Positions 10,699 to 21,976 of a DNA stretch of 64,000 nt are shown piece by piece. Every line of letters starts with the position of its first letter. Positions within the stretch are counted from its first letter, which is position 1. Source of the DNA: Kitagawia praeruptora (taxonomy: Eukaryota; Streptophyta; Magnoliopsida; Apiales; Apiaceae); assembly GCA_037693485.1 (NCBI GenBank), contig CM075345.1, positions 92,834,001-92,898,000 on the forward strand, given 5' to 3'. The translations under genes and the position numbers were made by a program. The notes beneath the pieces were generated by a model. That model was not told the DNA's origin and did not search any database. It saw only the letters and a list, made by a program, of their open reading frames with translations.

Positions 10699-13600
10699 TC
10701 AAATTGCCTCAACATCTGGTGTTGTCCTGAGATAATCTATCAGCAATCTTCTTTCTGCATTCTCAAGTTCTCTCTGCATTATCTCCTTGATTTCTCTTAA
10801 CCTGGGATCATTTTCACCAGTTTGATAAATAGCAGCTCTCAGAGAATAAATCTTGTTTCTTCTCATCTCATTACCCAATCTGATGAAGTGTGCTTCCTTT
10901 GATTCAGAATTAAAATCAAGAACAGTTATTCCTAAATCTGTCTTCAGCTTAGCACTATTTTTCTTCATCTCAACAATTTTACCCCGATGATCTCTGTACT
11001 TAGGAACATACTGACTGTTAAACTTATCACCTCTAACTGCCAAATTTTGCAGCATCTTCTTTCTCAATACATCTTTAGCTTTCTGAGTTCTTGGATTTCT
11101 TACTTTGAAAATATAGAGTACATACTCTAATTCCTCCCAAGTCTTCAAATCAAGATCAAACTCACCAATTTTAAACACAGTTCCATCAGTCATAAAGTAC
11201 AAGAGAAAATCTCTTTTCAAACTCTTCTGGTGTATTAACTAAACTGATTCCAGTCTATCCAGACTTTCTTGTGTAACTCCAAAACCTGGAACAGTTAGTG
11301 ATGATGGATCTTGCGGACTAGTATTTGTTCTTTTCTCTCTATGAGAACCCAAACCAGCTTTATCACCTTTAATTTTTCCATCTTGAGTTCTACCATGTAC
11401 AAAAGTACCTCTAATCTTTTCAATATCCAGAGTTTGTTCATATACTAATGTTTTTCCAAAAACTGATTGTAGTGTAGTAGACAAAGAATTCTGCATAACT
11501 TGTGTAGCAATAGAGGTTATTTTTCCTTTCTTAGATACTCGTTCCTCCTCTACAGCTTTACCTTTCAGTTTCAACTTAGCTTCTGCTGGTTTTCTGGATA
11601 CTTGCATCCTCTGATCAGCACCAACATTCTCTTTAATTGAAATGCCTTTAAGAACATGCTTTGCAGCTTTCACATTCCTCTTAAACTTGCCAGACTTCAA
11701 AGCTCTCTGATGTTCTTCTTGAAGATTTTTCTCTTCAACTTGAATGTCTGCAAAAGTAACTCCCTCTTCATTCTCTTCAAGAAACAACTTAGCAGCCAAT
11801 TCCTCATCAGTCTGTGGATTAGAAGTTAAAACCAAACTCTGGGTTTTGGAAGTACCCTGAGTATCAGTGTTTACAGCATCAGACTTTGATTTAGAAGTGT
11901 TGCCAGTTTGTAAACTCTTATCAATAGCTCTTGACCTTAGGCTCCTCTACCCTCTTGCTCCTCCATCTCCTGCATCATCCTTCTGAGTCAGAGATTGAGA
12001 TTGCCTGCATTTAGTCTTAGACATCATCAGGAAAAAGAATTGATGTAATCAGTTCCAAGGAGGTAGCAATGGAATCAATGTTATCAGACATTACAGACTG
12101 ATTTTGTTCAACCTTTCCCAACCTCTCAAAAAGAATTTCTTGAGCTTTAGTAAATTTTTGACTCCTGAGCTTAGATTCTCTCTACATAGTCATGTCCCGA
12201 ATCTGAATCTCAGTTTTTAAATCAATGATTTCCTTTTGAGTATCAGCAAATCTCCCATCCAGAGTTTTGACTTGAACCACTGTGGCCTTTAAACAGGAAA
12301 GAAGCTCTGGATTGGAAATCTCCTTAGCAGTTTGTTGAACAAACTTAACTGCTCTTCCTCTAAGAAAAATACAGTCTTCTTTATACCAATTAGCAGAGAA
12401 TTTAGCAAGAAACTCCGCTTCAACTTCATGTGCATTAGTGGGCTGAGAGAATGGTGCATGCTTTGCATCAGTTTGCACAGGAGCACTTTGAGAAGAATCA
12501 GATTCTGCACTCGCTTCAGCTTCAACTTCAACATTGGCATCTGCAACTGAATCTGTGAAAAACACCTCAGCATTCTCTGCAACATTGTCCACAATGTTTA
12601 TAACAGACTCAGCTGTATGCAGGTTAATATTCTCTGCAACAGCTTCTACAGTTTCTTCAATAACTTCAACATTCTCAGCAATCTCTGCAACTACCTCTGC
12701 AACAGTTTCAACATGCTTAGCAGTTTGCTCTTCAGACTCAACAGTCTTATTAACAGACTCTGCAATATGAACACCTTCAGCCAGAGGATCAGAGATTATT
12801 GCCTTGAGTGATTGCTCAACTTCTTCACCTTTTTCAGAAACCTGATGAGCATCAGAGAATAGTTCAGTGTGAGAAGCTACTGTTTCATCAAGAATTATAG
12901 TAGGCTGATCAACTGCACCAGTTTCTCCAGAATTAGCAACAATAGGTGAAGTGGGAACATCAAAATGATCAGAGAATGGTTGGACTATTTCGCAACATCA
13001 TCCAATATAGGAAAGCCATCTCTATTGTCCTCATCCATTCGAACAATTTCAGCTCCTTCTACAACATGTTTCTCAACAGCAGGTATCTCTAAAGGAATCA
13101 CCTCTGGAGCCTCAAATTTCATCTCTTCATCAGAATCAGAGATTACCAACTTCCTTCGCTTGTAGGTTTGCACCTCAACTGCTACCTCATCTTCAGCAGA
13201 AGTTGACTCTTCATCTAAATCAACAACAAAGGGTGATGGAGACCTATTAGCTCTCTCCTTCTTCTCTTTTCTGGCCCTCTTAGCCCTTGCAGAGCTATGC
13301 CTGGAATTATGAGCAGCATGCTTGGTTCTTTCCCCACGGTTGGATTTTGATGGTTGTTGGTCAGGTTGAGGTTTAGTAGAAGGCTGAGGTTGTGATTTAG
13401 TAGGTTGAGGTTCAGTGTTTAGTGGTTCAGTTTGAGTGGGTACAGTGGATGGAGTTTGATCAGTGTGTGTAGTAGATTGCTCAGGCTGTTGAGGGTCTTG
13501 TGGTTGATTTATAAAGTTTTGTAAAGTAAGAGGGAAAACCAAAGCAGGTAATTGCTCTTTGGTAGCATCCTTATTAGTCAAATCAGAGAATATTCTTTTG

Positions 13601-14367
13601 TTGACTTTGAAAGGCTGAATTATATCATCTTCAGCAATAGCAACAATAGCAACATTAGAAACACAGGCAGTAAATAGTAGTTGACAAAATCTAGCAAAAT
13701 ACATAGTTGTAGATGCTGACAACCTTTCACCTAAGTTCATTAAAACAAGTCTTCCAAAATCGAAATTATTACCATAGAGAAGAGAATACCCGATTTGGAG
13801 ACTGTTAGTAGAAATTGCATCCCAGTTGGTGACTTTATTCCCAAAAGCCCTTGTGATACAGTCGAAGAAGAAACTCCATTCTTTTCTCAACTATGGCCTT
13901 TTCACTGACCCAAGCTTAGCCAAAGACCCTGAGTATCCAATCTGCTGCAGCATCTCTCGCATATTCGTTTTAGAAACAACACTATACGAAGTGTAAATGT
14001 CAAACCCCATCGTTTCTCTGACTGTATCTGGAGTGATAACATAGTCAGTTTCCTGATAAGTGAAAATAATAGATGGAGTCCCATTCTCTCCACCATCATC
14101 ATAAACAGAGTTTTGCCAGAAGGAAGCAATTTGTGATGCAGACAGCGTTTGGGGTTCAACCAAAGCTTTACCAATTTCTGAATCGTGCAAGAAACTCTGC
14201 ATCAAATGAAACGCATCTGGAGCGTTTTCATTGTTCAGGGGAGCTGCATAATTGTTAGAAACAAACAAGAGTCCAAGAGAAGTGAAAGGTTTGGTTGCCA
14301 TTAGAACGGTTTGAGAAGAAAATACGACAGAGAATAATGAGTGAAAGGTGTTTGATGAAATGTTCAA
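10699..14367 (-). pseudogene. Extra ORF region downstream of pol in Sirevirus B, broken
   Basis: Five open minus-strand segments lie between pol and the 3' LTR, where some Sireviruses have an env-like ORF. The N-terminal part (13891-14367) opens with MATKPFTSLG and continues in the same frame past a single TAG into 12985-13890, which has a hydrophobic patch (FCQLLFTACVSNVAIVAIA), a Pro/Gln/Thr-rich linker and a basic segment (RAKRARKEKKERA). The central part 12182-12592 is in another frame and is acidic. The C-terminal part 11239-11835 is Lys-rich and continues in frame past a stop into 10699-11220, a compact charged domain (KRDFLLYFMTDGTVF ... ERRLLIDYL). Original length may have been near 1200 codons. 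I do not see a clear signal peptide or a convincing transmembrane anchor, so env function is not supported. It resembles, from general knowledge, the plant-transposon proteins found beside copia pol genes; the function is unknown. Confidence 0.7.
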
Positions 14368-16341
14368 GTGAAAAATGTGATGTAACTGTGAGTGGTTGTG
14401 TAAAAAGTAATTGTGACTGGGTGAAAGTGTATGAGTGAATATGAATCGTGTAACTAAAAATGATTAGATATGTATTGAACAATTAAAATCAAACGTTTTA
14501 CCATCAATACACGTAACCAGTTACCATGTGTAGTGGGACACGATCCTTGAAAAATGTGTGAGTGGGACACGTGGCACACAATTAGCGAACCAAATGTACA
14601 TGCTCAGTAATTACAACCCTAATTACTGCTACTTTCTCTCTCTCATTACTAACACAATTAAATACTTTTCCACTCATTAACAGCTGTCAAAACTCTTTTT
14701 ACCCCAAATTTGAAATCATCTGAAATAGAATATACCTTAGAGTATTAGACACAATCCAACAACAATTGTCAATTTTCTAACTTCATTACCGTAACCCTTT
14801 CAAAAACTGTACAGATGTGAATATTTGTGTGTGGATAGCAGAGTTTACTAATCCAATTTTTAGAGCATCTAATATTTCATAAAATCCATAAAGATAAATC
14901 AGTAAACACTGGATGCACAAACTCTCAGAGTAAACACTGAATAAATGATGAATGCTAAACTCTGTAGTAAATTATATACAGAACTCTGAATTGATCTATT
15001 CCCCTTGATGTACATGATTATCCAAGTAAGCACACAGTCTATAAAGACAAAAATATCAAGAAATAAATATCAATGCCGCATTCAGTGAGTGACATGCCAT
15101 GGATAAGAAGTCACAAAACTCTCAAATCACACAAGTGTTTAGGTGAAGTGTTTACCCTCAAGTTCGATCATGAAAATAATGTGCTACCATATGCTTGGTT
15201 GTCCACCAAATCTCCACTACTTTGAATACATGTATGCACAAATCAAAAGGACTTTGTTCAAGGTTGTAATGAGGTTAAAAAAAAATAGGTGAAAAGAAAA
15301 AGAAAGAAAAAGAAAAAAATTGCTAATTGAACAATTTAATAGAGCAAAGTGTCCAGTTGTACTGCAAGTACATAACTATACATAATGATCAGTATACATT
15401 TTTTTAATTTATACATTTCCACCAAACAAACTTTCCTTTACAGAGAAATTCCCAACTGTTTGCTTATTAATTCCCAAATGAATCAAACAGCTCTTGAACA
15501 ATCAGAGTTTAAAAAGAAACGTTTAAAAAGGCTCAAAGGTAGTTAGCAAAAAAAAAAAGGCTCAAAGGGGTTCACTAAGGGTTTAATTTAGTGACAGTGT
15601 TTGGATAAATGTGGTAAATCCTAATGCCTTTATCATTTTCATGCACACACATATCATGCAGTCTCAAAATGGTTTAAAACAAGTTCTAGAGCAACATACT
15701 CACTGATGAACAACACACTGCAATAAAAATCGATTGATATAAAATGTATCAATCACTATTTGGCTCAAGATCTCACAGGGTGTAAGCATGCTTCAGAACT
15801 CACCAAAATTAACAGAGACATATCTCAAGTTTATAAATTTTCACAAGCACAAACAAAGAATCATCAAGTACCATGTGAATTTCTTTGGGAACAGAGTGTC
15901 ACTAACAGAGTTTAGGAGTCATCAATATCAGAAATTATTCATGAGAGGCAATGCACACATTATTTACAAACTCAGAGTTTAGGATAATTAAATTAAGAGA
16001 TGCTATAAATATGAAACAGTAACATGCTTGCGTTGAATTTTTACACAGTCTAAGATTAGATCACAGATAACTTAGAAAGATTCATGATTAATAACTGAGA
16101 ATCATGCTTCATACATTTTCTTCATTGGTGATCATCTCAGACAATAACATTATCAGAATTAATCAGAGTTTATCCAGCATGTTAACAATGTTTGACTGAC
16201 AAAACATGCTAATAGAGTTTGACAGTCTACGAACAGATTTTACATAGCAGAGTTTAAAAACTGAGTTCACATAGCATTTAACACATCACAGAAACATAAG
16301 TAATGCATTGCATAAGTGAAATTTGAGTCTAACCAATATTT
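14368..16341 (-). other. Non-coding spacer between pol and extra ORF in Sirevirus B
   Basis: No coding region is supported. The part 15040-16341 aligns with 1-1287 of element A. It is AT-rich with many CAGAGTTTA/AAACTCTG motifs. It may carry signals for expression of the downstream ORF, but none can be identified by eye. Confidence 0.7.
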
Positions 16342-19300
16342 CTAGTCAAAACCAAAGATCATTCCAAGTTCATTTACCAGCCTTGTAAATATAGCTTCAC
16401 TCAATGGCTTGGTGAAGATGTCTGCAAGCTGTTGGTCAGTAGACACAAAATGAAGCTCAATGTTTCCTTCCTCTACATGTTCTCTGATAAAGTGATACCT
16501 TATGCTGATGTGCTTGGTCATTGAATGTTGTATTGGATTACCTGTCATAGCAATAGCACTTTGATTATCACAGTAAATAGGAATCTTATTGTACCTTAAT
16601 CCATAATCCAGCAACTGATTCTTCATCCATAGAATCTGTGCACAACAGCTACCAGCAGCAATATACTCTACCTCAGCTGTAGATGTAGAAATTAATTTCT
16701 GTTTCTTACTGTACCAAGAAACCAGTCTGTCACCCAGAAATTGACAACTTCCACTGGTGCTTTTTCTGTCTATCTTACAGCCTGCAAAGTCTGCATCAGA
16801 GTAACCAAGTAACTTGAAATCTGACTCTCTGGGATACCACAAACCTAAAGTAATGGTGCCCTTGAGATATTTAAAGATTATTTTCACAGCTGTGAGATGT
16901 GGTTCTCTGGGATCAGCTTGAAACCTTGCACAGAGATAGGTTGCATACATGATATCAGGTTTACTTGCTGTTAGATAAAGAAGAGACCCTATCATGCCTC
17001 TATAATTTGTCATATCTACTGATGCTCCTGTATCTTTGTCCAACTTAGTTGTTGTTCCCATGGGAGTTGATGTAGATGAGTAATCAAGCATACCAAATTT
17101 CTTGAGAAGATTTCTGGTATATTTTGCTTGATTTATAAAGATCCCATCATCTGTTTGCTTCACCTGTAGGCCTAGAAAATAACTAAGCTCTCCCATCATA
17201 CTCATTTGATACCTGGACTGCATTAGCTTGGCAAACTTTGTACAGAGTTTATCATTAGTAGATCCAAAAATTATGTCATCAAGATATATTTGAACTAGAA
17301 GCAAGTCACTACCAGATTTAAAGTAAAACAGAGTTTTATCAATTGTACCTTTGTGAAACCCACTTTGTAGAAGAAATTGAGCTAAAGTTTCATACCATGC
17401 TCTTGGTGCTTGCTTAAGTCCATAAAGTGCTTTATCAAACCTGTAGACATAATCTGGATATTTGGGGTCCACAAATCCTGGTGGTTGTTCAACAAACACT
17501 TCTTCTTCAAGTTTCCCATTCAGAAAAGCACTTTTCACATCCATCTGAAATACCTTGAATTTCTTATGAGAGGTATATGCTAGAAACACATCCTTATTGC
17601 CTCCAACCTTGCAACTGGAGCAAAAGTCTCATCATAATCTATTCCTTCCTGCTGTGAATAGCCTTTTGCCATAAGTCTGACCTTGTTTCTTGTAACAACC
17701 CCCTCACTATTAGTTTTATTTCTGAATACCCACTTAGTACCAACAACAGACCTATTCTTTGGTCTTGGTACAAGTGTCCAAACTTCATTTCTCTCAAATT
17801 CATTCAACTCCTCCTGCATTGCTGTTATCCAGTCAGCATCTTGAAGAGCTTCTTCTACCTTCTTTGGCTCAGTCTGAGACAAGAATGCATGAAACATACA
17901 TTCATTTGTTGTTGCACTCCTTGTCCTTACTCTTGCATCTGGATCACCAATTATCAAATCAGGTGTGTGAGATTTGGTCCATTTCCTAGCTGAAGGCAAA
18001 TGACTTCTCTCAGTGTTTGATCCTCCCCCTCGATCCTTGTTCTCCTGATTTTCTTGATGTCTTTCTTCATTCTCTGAAGCTCCCCCTGAATGTAACTGCT
18101 CAGAGTTTGAACTATCAGATTTTGGACTTTCAGCTGACTCGTTATCAGAATTTGAGTCATCACTTTGAAGTGATTCTTCATGCTCCCCTTCAACTGGTTC
18201 TTCCCTAGTATGTGGCTGAGAAGTTTCTTCAGTATTTACCAGTAGAGGTTCAGAGTTTAGTTCATAAGCGTTTTTCAGTTCAGCCTCATCAGAGTTTACT
18301 TCATCAGAGAATAATTCTTCATTTTCAAAGTGCAGTTGATCATGTTCATCTACATCTTCAAGTCCAGTTATTTTCTTATCATCAAATGACACATGAATAG
18401 ACTCCATGATCACGTTGGTTCTCAGATTATACACTCTGAATGCCTTAGTTGACAGTGGATAGCCAACAAAAATTCCTTTATCAACTTTTAATTCAAATTT
18501 TGTCAACTGTTCAGAATGAGTTTTCAGCACAAAGCACTTGCACCCAAAAATATGGAAATATTTTAGGTTTGGCTTCTTTTCCCTCACCATTTCATATGGT
18601 GTTTTTCCATGCTTGTTGATCAGAGTGGCATTCTGAGTAAAACAGGTAGTTTGAACAGCTTTTGCCCAGAAATAGGTTGGCAGCTTTGCTTCATCAAGCA
18701 TAGTTCTGGCAGCTTCTATCAAGGTTCTGTTCTTTCTTTCAACTACACCATTTTGCTGTGGTGTACCAGGTGCAGAAAACTCTTACTTTACACCTCTGTT
18801 TTTGCAAAATTCTTCCATTGTTGCATTTCTGAATTCAGTTCCATTATCACTTCTTATTATCTTGACTTTGTGTTTTGATCCTTTGTCCAGTTGCTTCACA
18901 TGCTCCATCAGAGTTAATGCAGTTTCATCCTTCTTTGCTAGAAAATACACCCATGTATATCTGGTGTGTTCATCAACAATGACCAAAGCATATTTCTTTC
19001 TTCCAATAGACATCACATTTACTGGTCCAAAAAGATCAACATGTAGAAGATGATAAGGATCAACAATTGAAGATTCAGTCTTGCTCTTTAAATATGACTT
19101 CCTTTGTTTGGCCTTTTGATAGGAATCACATAGGCCATCAACATTCAATAATGATTTTGGGAGCCCTCTAACAAGATTCTTTCTAATCAGCTCATTAATG
19201 TTGTTCAGATTTAAATGTGAGAGTTTCTTATGCCACTTCCAACTCTTTTCACTGGACATTCTTGTTAACAGACACACTGCTTTGCCATCAGAGTCTGTTG

Positions 19301-19564
19301 ACAACTTTATTTCATAGATGTTATTGTGCCTGTTTCCAACTAGAACAACCTTCCCTGTAGATTTGCTGATGATTTCACAGTATTCAGGCTGAAAATCTAC
19401 ATGATATCCTCTGTCACAGATTTGACTCATAGATAACAGATCATGTTTGAGTCCTGGAACCAGAGCTACATTTGTGATGATGACACTTCCAAGATTGATA
19501 TTGCCATATCCCAGAGTATGTCCTATGTTGCCATCTCCATAGGAAACTTTTGGTCCAGCCTTCT
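16342..19564 (-). pseudogene. pol: pol of Sirevirus B (integrase, RT, RNase H and end of protease), broken
   Basis: Pre-integrase and integrase are in 18783-19430 and 17580-18722, RT and RNase H in 16342-17589. A stop follows the residues NRGVK at about 18783 where element A has a glutamine, removing the frame just before PQQNG. A 2-bp insertion near 17589 (after RLEAIRM) shifts the frame at the start of the RT palm. The catalytic YxDD is present but reads YLDDIIFG instead of the usual YVDD. The beginning of protease, with the VDSG site, lies beyond element E at 25920-26008, and the frame is continuous across the CTTCT duplication (LSEYVEKAGPK). Confidence 0.9.
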
Positions 19565-20929
19565 TGATAAGTGGATTTTATCTCCACTTGGAGCATTCTA
19601 AATCGGCTTAAATTGATTGTCTTGGGCTCAAGTTTCTTGTAGTTTTGATGTGTTTTGTTTAGTTGTGCAGATTTACAAGGATGTTGATTATGGTGGATGT
19701 TTTTGTCGTTTTTGGAGATTTAATTTATTAAAATTCGGATTTATTGGGCTGCACGAGTGAGATTCATTGTTTGGGCCATATCTTGAGTTCTAGAAGTCAG
19801 TTTTGGGCGATCTTACTGTCCACGCGAAGATAACGAGATTCTCTATCATTCTAAAGTGGTCCAGAGGCCCAATTGCAGCTGGAACATTCCAGAATTACTG
19901 AAGAAAAGACAGCTGCGAATTTCCCTTTAAATCAGAATCAGTTTAGGAAATGTACTTCTATTATAATTCTGATTTGGTATTTTCTTGTTGGGCAAGATGT
20001 CTAGAGCCTATATAAACACATCCAACCCTTGTAATTTATCATCATCATTAGGAGTAGAACCATTACATATCAATTACTTAGATTTATTTGTATCTTTTCA
20101 TACTTTGTTTTTATCATGGTTTCATCAGATCCCATGATGACGAGAGGTTCGATTATGAACTAATCATTGTCATGGGATTCTAACGGATTTATTTATGGAG
20201 TTTAGTATCTTGATGCTTTAAAGATCTGTGTGTGATGTATATCTTGATATCCTCGTATGGTTGTGATTCATGTGTTTAGATGCGTCATGAACATCTAATT
20301 TGTTAATCTCTTGCTAAACGAGAGTGGATCTTGAGATTTAGAACTTGCCATGCTAGCATAGGATAGGTTGATGTTTTAACATCATGATTTGTGGCATGAT
20401 TAGAGATAATATGCTACCCTATGTGATCAATGTGGATAACTTGTTCTTCAACCGTTATGTTTTCAAATTCTATAGAGATATAGGGTCTAAGCATAATTGG
20501 TGTCTATTCATCTTCTATCTCTTTTGTGGATGTATGTTTAGTTTGGTATTCGTATACTGAGAAGTAGCGTATACTTGTTTCGTGTTATTCGATCAGATAT
20601 CATAACCATTGCATATAGTGATTAAAGGTGTCAGATCTAAGCAAAGTATTTAATGAAGTTAGGATTCCATGGTTTATCTTGCAGAAGTAATTAGATTTCA
20701 ATTCTTGTTAGTTAGTTAATTCGTAGTTTTGTTAATTTGATTCTTAGTTTAATTTAGTTAGTTAAAACCTTAATTTATTAATTGTCTTAACAGTGAATTA
20801 AGATCATACACTGTTGCATAGGTGCGTTTACTGAATTAAAACCATAACCAGATCCCTGTGGGAACGAATTTGGACTTAACCTTATATATTACTTGTGACC
20901 ACGTACGCTTGCGTGTTTTAGTGCAAACA
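19565..20929 (+). repeat. 5' LTR of element E (1365 bp)
   Basis: It is nearly identical to 24608-25919. It carries 53 extra bases near 19690-19742 (between TGTTGATTAT and TATTGGGCTG) that are absent from the right LTR; the length difference is accounted for fully by this segment. Confidence 0.95.
20008..20017 (+). promoter_or_regulatory. Probable TATA box of element E LTR
   Basis: The sequence CTATATAAAC is present in the same place in both LTRs of element E, a good fit to a plant TATA box. Confidence 0.5.
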
Positions 20930-20935
20930 AGTTTT

Positions 20936-20953
20936 TGGCGCCGCTGCCGGGGA
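20936..20953 (+). other. Primer binding site of element E
   Basis: TGGCGCCGCTGCCGGGGA lies 6 bp after the LTR. It matches the consensus Asp-tRNA primer site used by Athila-type elements except for one position. Confidence 0.8.
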
Positions 20954-21121
20954 TCATCGGTGTTTTATTTTTGGTTTATGTGCTTGTCAATAGTGGTCGT
21001 TAGAGTTCACTGACTCAGATTTTTTCTCATCTATCTTGTTTAGTTCGGTGTATTTCAAGTACTTGAGTGTTCAAAGATGGCATGCGAGGAGTTGCCATGG
21101 TAGGCATATTCGAGTACATCC

Positions 21122-21976
21122 ATGCCTTATCAATGTGAGCGGTGTTTGGGCGTTCATGATCCATCAAAATATTGTTACTACGAAGGAGTTGATCCATATG
21201 TCAGTTATGAGGAACAACCATATTTTCAATACCATCCTCAACAGTACCAGCAAGATGTTCCAGATATGTCATATTTCTATGGAAGTGAAGAGTTTCAACA
21301 TCAGCAACCTATTCCTACTTTTCAGTCAGATGAGGTTCCTACTAGGGAGGAGATTAGGATTCTTGTGAAGAGTAATGAGGAGTCTCTCAAATCTTTGGAG
21401 ATTCTAGTTGCTCAAGCTGTGAGAGCCTTGGAACAAGATAATCAGCAATTCATACTAGAGGCAATTCCAGAGAATAACGGTGATTTGGAGCAAGGTACTG
21501 CATGCATAATTGAAGAAGACAAATTCCAAGAGGAGGAGAGTGTTCACAAGCCATGTGAGGAATTTGATTAAGCTAGTGAGGTGGATGATTTGGAAAGGGC
21601 ACTATGTGAGACAGACATTGATGAGCTACGCAAATTTCAAGAATTGGTATGTGCGTACCAAGAGGACACTGATGAGCTACGCAAATTTCAAGAATTGGTA
21701 TGTGCGAACCAAGAGGATGAAGAACATGGGAAAGATGCAGATCTTCTACCTGTCTCAGAGTTTAAAGATGGAGGTAGCGCATTAGAGCCAATGGAGGAAG
21801 TTCTCGTTGAGGAACCAAAGGCTTCAGCAATTTACATTTACCCTCCTCCATTATATTCAAGCGAAGCCCGCGAATGTGTGTTGTTCTACAAATTGTCAGA
21901 TTTTGGGTCAACAGATGAAGGCATTGGAAGAGGACATAGTTGTTATACGAATAGGCCAAGCAAGGAGAAAGGGTAG
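21122..21976 (+). pseudogene. gag-like ORF of element E with one in-frame stop
   Basis: Two open segments, 21122-21571 and 21581-21976, are in the same frame and are separated by one TAA (21569-21571). The N-terminus has a zinc-knuckle-like motif CERCLGVHDPSKYC (C-X2-C-X3-H-X5-C), close to the variant knuckle of Athila gag. The middle is Gln/Tyr-rich, and the rest is Glu-rich and probably helical. A 54-bp tandem duplication repeats the block DELRKFQELVCA at about 21619-21726. There is no protease or polymerase motif. The protein may supply packaging or RNA binding for a non-autonomous element; this is inference. Confidence 0.6.

Noticed and set aside
12534..12811. Ser/Thr-rich plus-strand frames opposite the extra ORF region
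   Set aside because: They are complements of acidic repetitive codons on the minus strand.
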